This document shows, one piece after another, positions 54,284 to 62,558 of a stretch of DNA of 64,000 nt. Each line of letters begins with the position of its first letter. The stretch's first letter is position 1. The stretch covers positions 179,824 through 243,823 of the forward strand of contig NZ_JAYMEM010000029.1 of the NCBI RefSeq assembly GCF_037029465.1, written 5' to 3'. This DNA comes from Mesoflavibacter sp037029465 (GTDB lineage: Bacteria; Bacteroidota; Bacteroidia; Flavobacteriales; Flavobacteriaceae). A program made the translations under genes and the position numbers. The notes beneath the pieces were generated by a model. The model did no database searches and had not been told where the DNA came from. It saw nothing but the letters and a program-made list of their open reading frames with translations.

Positions 54284-54961
54284 ATGAGAATAGATATCAT
54301 CACTGTTTTACCAGAATTACTTAAAAGTCCGTTTGAAGCATCCATTTTAAAACGTGCTATAGAAGCAGATTTGGTAGAAGTACATTTTCATAATTTAAGA
54401 GATTACACTACAGATAACTATAAAACCATAGACGATTATCAATTTGGTGGCGGTGCAGGCATGGTAATGCTTATAGAACCGATAGATAAATGTATAAGCA
54501 AATTACAATCGCAACGTCACTATGACGAGGTTATTTATATGACACCAGATGGCGAAACCTTAAATCAAGGTATTGCCAACACATTATCATTAAAAGAAAA
54601 TATCATTATCCTATGTGGACATTATAAAGGTGTAGACCAACGTGTACGCGATATGTTTGTTACTAAAGAAATATCTATTGGCGATTATGTATTGTCTGGT
54701 GGAGAACTTGGTGCAGCAGTACTTTGTGATGCTGTAATACGATTAATACCAGGCGTTTTAGGTAATGAAACATCGGCGTTAACAGACAGTTTTCAAGATA
54801 ATTTACTAGCACCACCTATTTATACCAGACCACGCGATTATAAAGGACACCAAGTCCCAGAAGTGTTATTTAGCGGTAATTTCCCAAAGATTGAAAAATG
54901 GCGAGAAGAACAAGCTTACAAACGCACAAAAGAAAGAAGACCAGATTTATTAGATGAATAA
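54284..54961 (+). CDS. trmD: tRNA (guanine-37-N1)-methyltransferase TrmD
   Basis: SPOUT-class enzyme that makes m1G37 next to the anticodon and prevents +1 frameshifting. MRIDIITVLPELLKSPFEASILKRA is the usual start. The trefoil-knot SAM site is LCGHYKGVDQRVRD and ISIGDYVLSGGELGA; EDYQFGGGAGMVM-type substrate loop is present as DDYQFGGGAGMVM. Length 225. It is followed by rplS, the conserved order, although rpsP and rimM are not here. Confidence 0.97.
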   Translation: MRIDIITVLPELLKSPFEASILKRAIEADLVEVHFHNLRDYTTDNYKTIDDYQFGGGAGMVMLIEPIDKCISKLQSQRHYDEVIYMTPDGETLNQGIANTLSLKENIIILCGHYKGVDQRVRDMFVTKEISIGDYVLSGGELGAAVLCDAVIRLIPGVLGNETSALTDSFQDNLLAPPIYTRPRDYKGHQVPEVLFSGNFPKIEKWREEQAYKRTKERRPDLLDE

Positions 54962-55021
54962 TGACGTCTGTTCGAGTATTTTGTGAAGTATGAACAAAAA
55001 GTATCGAGAAGTTAAAATAAC

Positions 55022-55067
55022 CATCAGTCATCAGTCATCAGTCATCAGTCATCAGTCATCAGTCATC
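55022..55067. repeat. Tandem heptamer array, 6.6 copies of CATCAGT
   Basis: Six identical CATCAGT units and a partial CATC, without a single mismatch, between trmD and rplS. The sequence before it (54962-55020) shows only a weak inverted pair, TTCGAGTA...TATCGAGAA. Confidence 0.97.
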
Positions 55068-55118
55068 TAACTTCAAACATTTTTTCAACTTTTTACTTTC
55101 ATCAATTAACTTTTTGCT

Positions 55119-55126
55119 TATATTTG
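55119..55126 (+). promoter_or_regulatory. -7 element upstream of rplS
   Basis: TATATTTG, an exact consensus match 75 bases before rplS. This gives L19 its own long-leader transcript besides any read-through from trmD. Confidence 0.5.
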
Positions 55127-55127
55127 C

Positions 55128-55200
55128 ACCCAATTTCGGGTTAACCTCTGGCGAAATACGTGAATGTTGTTCTGAATCAAACACTTAAACATAAATAAAG
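55128..55200 (+). promoter_or_regulatory. Possible ribosomal-protein leader of rplS
   Basis: The untranslated leader contains the stem ACCC / GGGT (about 55129-55142) and then an unusually GC-rich stretch for this genome (CCTCTGGCGAAATACGTG). A structured L19 leader has been proposed in Flavobacteriia; whether this one matches needs a covariance-model search. Confidence 0.35.
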
Positions 55201-55551
55201 ATGGAATCTTTAATAAAATTTGTACAAGACGAATTTGTAACAAGAAAAGACTTACCAGAATTTTCAGCTGGTGACACAATTACAGTTTACTACGAAATTA
55301 GAGAAGGAGAAAAAGTAAGAACTCAGTTCTTTAGAGGTGTAGTATTACAAAGAAGAGGTACTGGATCTTCTGAAACATTTACAATTAGAAAAATGTCAGG
55401 AACAGTTGGTGTAGAGCGTATCTTCCCAATTAACTTACCAGCCTTACAAAAAATTGAAGTTAACAAAAGAGGTAAAGTACGTCGTGCTAGAATCTTTTAC
55501 TTTAGAGGTCTTACTGGTAAAAGAGCAAGAATTAAAGAAGCTAGAAGATAA
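55201..55551 (+). CDS. rplS: Large ribosomal subunit protein L19
   Basis: bL19, at the 30S-50S interface. SLIKFVQDEFVTRKDLPEFSAGDTITVYYEIREGEKVRTQFFRGVVLQRRGTGSSETFTIRKMSGTVGVERIFPINLPALQKIEVNKRGKVRRARIFYFRGLTGKRARIKE is L19 throughout. Length 116 is normal. A strong terminator follows. Confidence 0.98.
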   Translation: MESLIKFVQDEFVTRKDLPEFSAGDTITVYYEIREGEKVRTQFFRGVVLQRRGTGSSETFTIRKMSGTVGVERIFPINLPALQKIEVNKRGKVRRARIFYFRGLTGKRARIKEARR

Positions 55552-55573
55552 TCTAACACTTCTAAACATATTT

Positions 55574-55606
55574 AAAAAGCCTAAACTTAATTGTTTAGGC
55601 TTTTTT
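55574..55606 (+). terminator. Rho-independent terminator of rplS
   Basis: Stem AAAAAGCCTAAAC / GTTTAGGCTTTTT with a TTAATT loop, 23 bases after the rplS stop. Confidence 0.92.
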
Positions 55607-55669
55607 AGTTATTAACTTTTGTTAATAACTACGGTTCATAAACAGTTGATATCTAATTAGTTAAAAAAT

Positions 55670-55699
55670 TTGTAAACTTCCAAAAAAGATATACTTTAG
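55670..55699 (+). promoter_or_regulatory. Candidate promoter of the structured RNA
   Basis: TTG at 55670-55672, 19 bases, TACTTTAG at 55692-55699 (one mismatch to TAnnTTTG). The spacing equals that of the trmD promoter, and it lies after the rplS terminator, so an independent transcript should begin near 55706. Confidence 0.5.
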
Positions 55700-55705
55700 T
55701 AAAAC

Positions 55706-56187
55706 AATTAATAACAATAGTTATATTGGTTTCAATAAAATTGAATTTGATTTAGTTGTATTGTTTTTTGAGGTTTTGAAAATTACATGTGTAGTCGTGT
55801 AGATTGTAAAAATCATGAGATTTTAAAAAGTGCTTTATGTGAAAGCAGAAAGTAACTAGTAAAATTGAAAGTTTTAAGTAATCTAAAGAAGCGAAAGCAA
55901 CTTTAAGAAGAACAAAGCAATGTTTTACGACAGTAATTTCATGAAAATTGAAATTAAAACAGTTAAACATCAAAAAAAACAATTACTATGTACATTTTGT
56001 AACAGGTCAATACATTTTGAAAGTTATCCAAATGTACTATTGATTTAACAAGTGCGTGAACCGAAAAGATGTAAAACGAAAGTTTTGGATTGATTTAACG
56101 AAAGTTAAATAAGTCATCGCCAAAGTGTTAATTCAAAAAAGCCATAGCAACAATAGTTAATTCTATTATGTTATGGCTTTTGTTTTT
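55706..56187 (+). ncRNA. Candidate long structured non-coding RNA
   Basis: About 480 bases with no credible reading frame but a chain of hairpins. They are AAAATC/GATTTT (55809-55824); TGCTTT/AAAGCA (55831-55847); AAAAT/GTTTT (55861-55875); TAAAG-AA-GC closed by a GAAA loop (55884-55905); TGTTT...TAATTTC/GAAATTA...AAACA (55921-55961); GTACATTT/AAATGTAC enclosing GTAAC/GTTAT (55990-56037); and a junction GATG/CATC (56068-56118) holding two GAAA-loop hairpins, AAAAC/GTTTT and ATTTAAC/GTTAAAT. GAAA loops occur only when read on the plus strand. It matches no RNase P, tmRNA, SRP or rRNA signature I know. Confidence 0.55.
56137..56187 (+). terminator. Terminator closing the structured RNA region
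   Basis: Long stem AAAAGCCATA(G)C / GTTATGGCTTTT with an inner ATAG/CTAT pairing, then TTTTGTTTTTT. It lies 40 bases before the pentapeptide-repeat gene, so that gene needs a separate start or read-through. Confidence 0.82.
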
Positions 56188-56226
56188 TGTAGGTTTCTTA
56201 TCTTTCAGCTATAAATAAAAAACACA

Positions 56227-56799
56227 ATGCCTTTACCCTTTATTGCTGACAAAATTTATAAAAACAAAGATTTTACTTCTCAAGTATTAGAAAGAGCAGA
56301 ATATGATAACTGCACATTTATAAACTGTAATTTTGAAGGCTGTTTTCTATCGGCTTTTAGTTTTTTAGACTGTAATTTTGAAGATTGTAATCTAAGTAAT
56401 ATTAAAGTGAAAGATGCTACTTTTAAAGATGTAGCGTTTTTAAACAGTAAAATGCTTGGTGTTTTATTTTCAGATTGTAATCAGCTTTTATTTTCGGCAA
56501 GTTTTACCGATTGTGTTTTAAACTTTTCTTCATTTTATAAAATCAAGTTGGTTTCAGGTAATTTAAAAAACTGCGTATGTGACCAAGTAGACTTTACCGA
56601 AGCTAATCTTTCTAAAACTAATTTTGATAACTGCGATTTAAAAAATGCTGTTTTTGAGCAAACTAACTTAGAACAAGCTAACCTTTTTAGTGCAATAAAT
56701 TACAGTATTAACCCAGAACGTAACAAAATTAAAGGTGCTAAATTTTCTAAAGATCAAATTTCTGGACTTTTAGACACTTACAAAATTATAATTTCTTAA
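56227..56799 (+). CDS. Pentapeptide-repeat protein
   Basis: 190 residues of A(D/N)LXX-type repeats forming a right-handed quadrilateral beta helix: YDNCTFINCNFEGCFLSAFSFLDCNFEDCNLSNIKVKDATFKDVAFLN, then after a short break NLKNCVCDQVDFTEANLSKTNFDNCDLKNAVFEQTNLEQANLF. The end INPERNKIKGAKFSKDQISGLLDTYKI resembles the C-terminal dimer module of Qnr-like proteins, and the length is similar. Qnr proteins mimic DNA and shield gyrase; this likeness is suggestive only. Confidence 0.9.
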   Translation: MPLPFIADKIYKNKDFTSQVLERAEYDNCTFINCNFEGCFLSAFSFLDCNFEDCNLSNIKVKDATFKDVAFLNSKMLGVLFSDCNQLLFSASFTDCVLNFSSFYKIKLVSGNLKNCVCDQVDFTEANLSKTNFDNCDLKNAVFEQTNLEQANLFSAINYSINPERNKIKGAKFSKDQISGLLDTYKIIIS

Positions 56800-56953
56800 A
56801 ATTTCTTTCATATTTTATCAAATTCGCAATAATCTAATCTTCTAAACTACATCGTTGTAATAAATCATTTAGAAGCAGATTTCACTTTAAAAAACCTCTT
56901 GTTTTTCGTATATTCGTCAAGCTAAAAAAATAACTAACATTCAATTTAATTAT

Positions 56954-59179
56954 ATGTCAAATTCACCAAAAATTATATATACAATTACAGATGAAGCGCC
57001 TGCTTTAGCCACGCGTTCTTTTTTACCAATAGTAAAATCTTTTACTGCCTCTTCTGGTGTAGAGATTGAAACAAGAGACATCTCTTTAGCAGCTAGGATT
57101 TTAGCTGTTTTTCCTGATGTATTAACAGAAGAACAACGTGTATCTGACGACTTAGCGTTTTTAGGAGATTTAGCAAAAACACCTGAAGCTAATATTATAA
57201 AATTACCAAATATTAGTGCTTCAATTCCTCAGTTAACAGCTGCTATTAAAGAGTTACAAGCAAAAGGTTATGCTGTACCAAATTATCCGGAAGAAGCTAC
57301 AACTGATGCTGAAAAGGATGCTAAACAACGTTACGACAAAATAAAAGGTAGTGCTGTAAACCCAGTTTTACGCGAAGGAAACTCAGATAGACGTGCGCCA
57401 AAAGCTGTAAAAAACTATGCAAAGAAAAACCCACATTCTATGGGAGCATGGTCTAAAGATTCTAAATCTCATGTAGCTACAATGTCTCATGGCGATTTTG
57501 CACACAACGAGCAATCTGTAACTGTAGACAAGGCAACAACTGTAAAAATTCAACATACAGACAACAACGGTAACGTTACTGTTTTAAAAGATAATTTAAA
57601 CCTTTTAGAAGGCGAGATTATAGATGCAACAGTAATGAGTAAAAAAGTATTATTAGCCTTTTTAGAAGAGCAAGTAAAAGATGCTAAAGAGCAAGGCGTA
57701 TTGTTTTCTTTACACATGAAAGCAACAATGATGAAAATTTCTGACCCAATTATCTTTGGTCATGCTGTACGCGTATTCTTTAAAGATGTTTTTGCTAAGT
57801 ACGCTGAAACTTTTGAGAAAATTGGTGTCGACGTAAATAATGGTTTTGGAAACTTAATCAGTAATTTACAAGAATTACCAGAAGCAGAACAAAACGCTAT
57901 TTTAGAAGATATTGAAAATGCTTACAAAAACAATCCAGATTTAGCAATGGTAGATAGTGATAGAGGTATTACTAACTTACACGTGCCAAGTGATGTTATT
58001 ATTGATGCGTCTATGCCTGCAATGATACGTACTTCTGGACAAATGTGGAATAAAGAAGGAAAGCAACAAGATACTAAAGCAGTAATCCCAGATAGTAGCT
58101 ATGCTGGAGTTTACACTGCTACTATAAACTTCTGTAAAGAGCACGGTGCATTTGACCCAACTACGATGGGTACAGTACCAAACGTTGGTTTAATGGCTCA
58201 AAAAGCAGAAGAATACGGTTCTCATGACAAAACTTTTGAAATGTCTACAGATGGTAAAGTTGAAATCGTTGACACAGACGGAAACGTATTAACAACTCAT
58301 GATGTAGAAGCTGGAGATATCTGGAGAGCTTGTCAAGTAAAAGACTTACCAATTCAAGACTGGGTAAAATTAGCTGTAACACGTGCAAGAGCTACTGGTT
58401 GGCCAGCAGTGTTCTGGTTAGACGAAAACAGAGCTCATGATGCAGAATTAATTAAAAAAGTAAATACTTACTTAAAAGATCATGATACAGATGGATTAGA
58501 AATTCATATTCTTTCACCTATCAAAGCAACAGAGTTTACTTTAAAAAGAGTAAAAGCTGGAGAAGACACAATTTCTGTAACAGGTAACGTATTACGTGAT
58601 TATTTAACAGATTTATTCCCAATTTTAGAACTTGGTACTTCTGCTAAAATGTTATCTATCGTACCATTAATGAATGGTGGTGGATTATTTGAAACAGGAG
58701 CTGGTGGGTCTGCGCCAAAACACGTTCAACAATTTGAAAAAGAAAACCACTTACGTTGGGATAGTTTAGGTGAATTTTTAGCACTTGCTGTTTCTTTAGA
58801 TCACTTTAGTGAAGTTAACAACAATCCTAAAGCAAAAGTTTTAGGTGATGCGTTAGATGTTGCTACCGAAAAACTATTAGAAAACAAAAAAGGTCCTTCT
58901 AGAAAAGCTGGTGAAATTGATAACCGTGGTAGTCATTTTTACTTAGCAATGTATTGGGCAGAGGCATTGGCAAACCAAAATAAAGACGCTGCATTAAAAG
59001 CACAGTTTGAGCCAGTTGCCTTAACGTTTAAAGCAGAAGAAAAAACAATTATTAAAGCGTTAAATGATATACAAGGTAAATCTGTTGATATTGGTGGTTA
59101 CTATGAGCCAACAGACGAATTAGCAGACCAAGCTATGCGACCAATAGAATTATTCAATAATATTTTGAAAGAAATTTAA
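56954..59179 (+). CDS. icd: Monomeric NADP-dependent isocitrate dehydrogenase
   Basis: Cytosolic TCA-cycle enzyme converting isocitrate to 2-oxoglutarate with NADPH, of the monomeric class (741 residues, as expected). KIIYTITDEAPALATRSFLPIV is the class start. EGNSDRRAPKAVKNYAKKNPHSMGAWSKDSKSHVATM holds the isocitrate-binding serine and arginines. DVNNGFGNL, MWNKEGKQQDTKAVIPDSSYAGVY, TGWPAVFWLDENRAHDAELIKKV and VPLMNGGGLFETGAGGSAPKH are diagnostic. Single gene with its own terminator. Confidence 0.97.
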   Translation: MSNSPKIIYTITDEAPALATRSFLPIVKSFTASSGVEIETRDISLAARILAVFPDVLTEEQRVSDDLAFLGDLAKTPEANIIKLPNISASIPQLTAAIKELQAKGYAVPNYPEEATTDAEKDAKQRYDKIKGSAVNPVLREGNSDRRAPKAVKNYAKKNPHSMGAWSKDSKSHVATMSHGDFAHNEQSVTVDKATTVKIQHTDNNGNVTVLKDNLNLLEGEIIDATVMSKKVLLAFLEEQVKDAKEQGVLFSLHMKATMMKISDPIIFGHAVRVFFKDVFAKYAETFEKIGVDVNNGFGNLISNLQELPEAEQNAILEDIENAYKNNPDLAMVDSDRGITNLHVPSDVIIDASMPAMIRTSGQMWNKEGKQQDTKAVIPDSSYAGVYTATINFCKEHGAFDPTTMGTVPNVGLMAQKAEEYGSHDKTFEMSTDGKVEIVDTDGNVLTTHDVEAGDIWRACQVKDLPIQDWVKLAVTRARATGWPAVFWLDENRAHDAELIKKVNTYLKDHDTDGLEIHILSPIKATEFTLKRVKAGEDTISVTGNVLRDYLTDLFPILELGTSAKMLSIVPLMNGGGLFETGAGGSAPKHVQQFEKENHLRWDSLGEFLALAVSLDHFSEVNNNPKAKVLGDALDVATEKLLENKKGPSRKAGEIDNRGSHFYLAMYWAEALANQNKDAALKAQFEPVALTFKAEEKTIIKALNDIQGKSVDIGGYYEPTDELADQAMRPIELFNNILKEI

Positions 59180-59207
59180 TTCATTATTCCTAAATTAATA
59201 AATTGTT

Positions 59208-59235
59208 AAAAGCTCCTTTTACAGGAGCTTTTTCT
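59208..59235 (+). terminator. Rho-independent terminator of icd
   Basis: Stem AAAAGCTCCT / AGGAGCTTTT with a short loop and T run, 29 bases after the icd stop. Confidence 0.88.
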
Positions 59236-59258
59236 TTACTTTTAAACTAAAAATTGAA

Positions 59259-61634
59259 ATGAATTCTAAGCTAATCTTAACCATAGCATTTTTTATTCAA
59301 TTATCCTTATCTGCTTTCTCTCAAGAAAAATTCACGTTAAGTGGAAAAATAACTGACAATAATACTAACGAGTCTTTAATTAGTGTAAATGTTATTATTC
59401 CTGATTTAAACACTGGTACAACCACCAACGAGTATGGCTTCTACTCTATCACATTACCAGAAGGTAATTACAATGTGATTATTTCTTATTTAGGTTATGC
59501 AGAAACTTCAGAAACTATCAATCTTAATGAGGATATTATTAAGAATTTCAATTTAACTGAATCTGTTGAAAGCTTAGATGAAGTCGTAATTACAGAAAAT
59601 GTAGAGCGACTAAACATAAGAAAACCACAAATGAGTGTTAATGCGCTTAAAGCTTCAACAATAAAAGAAATTCCTGTAGTTTTAGGAGAACCAGATGTTA
59701 TCAAAGCGATTACTCTATTACCTGGTGTTACAAATGCAGGAGAAGGCAGTTCTGGGTTTAACGTTCGTGGTGGCGCTGCAGATCAAAACTTAATTTTATT
59801 AGATGAAGCTACTGTGTTTAATTCGTCACACTTATTTGGATTATTTTCAGTCTTTAATCCAGATGCGATTAAAGATTTAAAATTGTATAAAGGAGGAATA
59901 CCGTCTCGATACGGCGGACGTGTGTCTTCTGTTTTAGATATTTATCAAAAGGAAGGAAATAGTAAAGAATTTCATGCAAATGGAGGTATTGGTTTAGTAG
60001 CTAGCAGATTATTAGCCGAAGGACCTTTAAAAAAAGATAAAGGCTCTTTTCTTTTTGGCGGACGCAGTAGTTATGCTCATCTATTTTTGCCCCTTTTTGA
60101 CATTGATAACATTGCTTACTTCTATGATTTAAATACAAAATTAAGTTATCAGCTAAATGATAAAAATAGCATCTATTTATCTGGTTATTTTGGTCGCGAT
60201 GTATTTAGAATTGCAGATAGTTTTGATAACACTTACGGTAATACGGTTTTAAATTTTAGGTGGAATCACTTGTTTTCAGATAAATTATTTTCAAATATGT
60301 CTTTAATTTATTCTGATTACTATTATGGTTTAAAACTTAATTTTGTAGAATTTGATTGGGATTCAGGAATTAGAAATTTCAACTTTAAATACGATTTCAA
60401 ACATTACATTTCTAATAATTTCAAACTTCAATATGGATTAAACAGCATCTATTATAAATTTAATCCAGGTGAAATTGAACCATCTACACCAACTTCAGGA
60501 ATAAATCCTTTCAAGTTAATTGATAAATATGCTTTTGAAAATGCAATTTATGTAGATGCTGAGCATAAACTTTCTGAAAAACTATCGATTAATTACGGAT
60601 TAAGATTAAGTTCTTTTTTACGTTTAGGTCAAGATGAATTAAACATTTACCAAAACAATCAACCTGTAATTTTTAATGAAGATTTACAGATTTATGAAAA
60701 AGCAGAACCAATTGGCACAGAAAATTATAGCAGAAGTGATGTTATTAAATCCTTTTTAAACTTAGAACCACGGTTTTCAGTCGCTTATCAACTAAATAAA
60801 AATAGTTCGGTAAAAGCTAGTTATAATCGTATGACACAGTATTTACATTTATTGTCAAATACTAGTTCTCCAACGCCTTTAGATGTTTGGACGCCAAGTG
60901 GAAATTACGCAAAACCACAATTGTTAGATCAGGTCGCTATAGGATATTTTAAAAGCTTTAATAATGATGATTATTCTTTAGAAGTTGAAAGTTTTTATAA
61001 AACCATAAAAAACAGAATTGATTACATAGACGGCGCAGATCTAATTGCTAATAATGCAATTGAACAAGTTATCTTAAACGGAAAAGCTAGAGCTTACGGA
61101 TTAGAAGTTCTTTTTAAAAAAAATGTTGGGAAATTTAAAGGTTGGATAGCCTATACCTTATCAAAATCAGAACAACAAACACCTGGCAGAACAACTACTG
61201 AAACTGGAATAAACAACGGTAATTGGTACAATACTGCATTTGATAAAACACATGATATTTCAATAACTAGTAATTATGAGCTTAATAAAAAATGGACTTT
61301 AAATGCTAATTTTGTTTTTCAAACAGGACAACCAACAACATATCCTGTTGCACAATACCAATACGCAGGACTAACAATTCCTAATTACGGAGATCGTAAT
61401 TCTAATAGATTACCAGCATATCATCGTTTAGATATTTCGGCAAATTACACACCAAAACCTGACAAAACAAAAGGTTGGCAAAACTATTGGACCTTTAGTA
61501 TTTATAATGCATACAACCGTTACAATGCTGCTTCAATAAGTTTTTCTGAAGATAGAATTACAGGCATAAATGAAGCAACAAAATTTTCAATTTTTGGTAT
61601 TGTGCCTTCAGTAACCTATAACTTTAAATTCTAA
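59259..61634 (+). CDS. TonB-dependent receptor with carboxypeptidase-like regulatory domain
   Basis: Outer-membrane gated transporter. Signal peptide (LILTIAFFIQLSLSAFSQ). The CarboxypepD_reg domain occupies about 24-105 (FTLSGKITDNNTNESLISVNVIIPDLNTGTTTNEYGFYSITLPEG). The plug has VLGEPDVIKAITLLPGVTNAGEGSSGFNVRGGAADQNLILLDEATVFNSSHLFGLFSVFNPDAIKDLKLYKGGIPSRYGGRVSSVLDI. A 22-strand-like barrel runs to the C-terminal aromatic residue (VTYNFKF). Its stop shares one base with the start of the DUF4249 gene, a pairing typical of Flavobacteriia. The cargo is unknown. Confidence 0.94.
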   Translation: MNSKLILTIAFFIQLSLSAFSQEKFTLSGKITDNNTNESLISVNVIIPDLNTGTTTNEYGFYSITLPEGNYNVIISYLGYAETSETINLNEDIIKNFNLTESVESLDEVVITENVERLNIRKPQMSVNALKASTIKEIPVVLGEPDVIKAITLLPGVTNAGEGSSGFNVRGGAADQNLILLDEATVFNSSHLFGLFSVFNPDAIKDLKLYKGGIPSRYGGRVSSVLDIYQKEGNSKEFHANGGIGLVASRLLAEGPLKKDKGSFLFGGRSSYAHLFLPLFDIDNIAYFYDLNTKLSYQLNDKNSIYLSGYFGRDVFRIADSFDNTYGNTVLNFRWNHLFSDKLFSNMSLIYSDYYYGLKLNFVEFDWDSGIRNFNFKYDFKHYISNNFKLQYGLNSIYYKFNPGEIEPSTPTSGINPFKLIDKYAFENAIYVDAEHKLSEKLSINYGLRLSSFLRLGQDELNIYQNNQPVIFNEDLQIYEKAEPIGTENYSRSDVIKSFLNLEPRFSVAYQLNKNSSVKASYNRMTQYLHLLSNTSSPTPLDVWTPSGNYAKPQLLDQVAIGYFKSFNNDDYSLEVESFYKTIKNRIDYIDGADLIANNAIEQVILNGKARAYGLEVLFKKNVGKFKGWIAYTLSKSEQQTPGRTTTETGINNGNWYNTAFDKTHDISITSNYELNKKWTLNANFVFQTGQPTTYPVAQYQYAGLTIPNYGDRNSNRLPAYHRLDISANYTPKPDKTKGWQNYWTFSIYNAYNRYNAASISFSEDRITGINEATKFSIFGIVPSVTYNFKF

Positions 61635-62446
61635 TGAAAAAATTAATATATATAAGCCTTCTGTTATTAGTTTTCAACTGTGAAGAAGTTGTAAACATTG
61701 ATTTACCAACTACAGAACCTAAACTAGTAATAGACGCCTCACTAAATTGGTTTGATGGCACAGCAGGAAATGAGCAAGAAATAAAATTAACGCTGTCTGC
61801 ATCGTTTTTTGATGCAGAAGTTCCACCAGCAAATAATGCGATAGTTAGTGTAACAGATCAAAATAACAATACATTCATTTTTACTGAAGAAAATAACTCT
61901 GGAGTATATAAAACAACAAGTTTTATCCCTGAAATTGATCAAGAATACACACTAACAATTCAATATAATGGAGACACTTATGTTGGTTCAGAACAATTAA
62001 AATCGGTAACACCAGTAGAATACGTAGAACAAAATAATGAAGGTGGTTTTTCTGGAGAAGATATTGAGTTAAAAGCCTATTATAATGATCCTGCTAACGA
62101 GCCAAATTTTTATTTATACCAATTTGATACAGATATAGCAGTCATACCAACCTATGAAGTTTATGATGATGAGTTCACCGATGGAAATCAAATTTTTGCA
62201 TTCTTCACCGAAGAAGATTTAGAAGCAGGAGACGAAGTGATTATTAAAAATTACGGAATTTCAGAGCAATACTATAATTTTATGTTTCTATTATTGCAAC
62301 AAACCACCGATAATAGCGGCGGACCATTCGAAACACAACCAGCAACCGTTAGAGGTAACTGTATAAACATCACCAATCCAGAAAATTACCCATTAGGCTA
62401 TTTTAGAGTATCACAAGCTAATCAATATAATTATACAGTAAATTAA
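61634..62446 (+). CDS. DUF4249 lipoprotein
   Basis: Surface or periplasmic lipoprotein encoded with the TonB receptor above (TAATG overlap). Lipobox LLVFNC at about 16. The mature start EEVVNIDLPTTEPKLVIDASLNW is diagnostic for DUF4249, and the end NYPLGYFRVSQANQY is too. Length 270. It is presumably the substrate-capturing partner of the receptor, by analogy with SusD-type pairs; that is inference. Confidence 0.9.
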   Translation: MKKLIYISLLLLVFNCEEVVNIDLPTTEPKLVIDASLNWFDGTAGNEQEIKLTLSASFFDAEVPPANNAIVSVTDQNNNTFIFTEENNSGVYKTTSFIPEIDQEYTLTIQYNGDTYVGSEQLKSVTPVEYVEQNNEGGFSGEDIELKAYYNDPANEPNFYLYQFDTDIAVIPTYEVYDDEFTDGNQIFAFFTEEDLEAGDEVIIKNYGISEQYYNFMFLLLQQTTDNSGGPFETQPATVRGNCINITNPENYPLGYFRVSQANQYNYTVN

Positions 62447-62449
62447 TTG

Positions 62450-62515
62450 GGCGTTACCACAAGGGTCGCGCTATCCGTTACTAGTTTTGGCTCGATGCAC
62501 GCCTCGCCAAAAGCT
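62450..62515. repeat. Interspersed GGCGTTACC...GGTCGCGCT repeat with hairpin
   Basis: GGCGTTACC (62450-62458), AAGGGTCGCGCTATCC (62461-62476), then the hairpin TTTTGGC / GCCAAAA (62485-62512). It is a relative of the element at 953-1032 and markedly GC-richer than its surroundings. It lies between the DUF4249 gene and murQ. Confidence 0.55.
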
Positions 62516-62558
62516 AACCACTACTATCGCTAACGCAAAAATAGCTAACTTTGTAACT

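Noticed and set aside
55752..55982. 76-codon frame on the minus strand
   Set aside because: Hydrophobic, Phe/Cys-rich peptide with no recognisable features, and it is antisense to a chain of stems with GAAA loops; better explained as chance opening in structured AT-rich DNA.
55706..56187. RNase P RNA or tmRNA
   Set aside because: None of the universally conserved RNase P blocks and no tRNA-like end with a TTCGA loop or tag reading frame could be found.
62487..62558. Extension of murQ to an upstream ATG
   Set aside because: The first 24 residues come from the repeat element at 62450-62515; MKFIKTTEQDSRYNDL at 62559 is the normal MurQ start.
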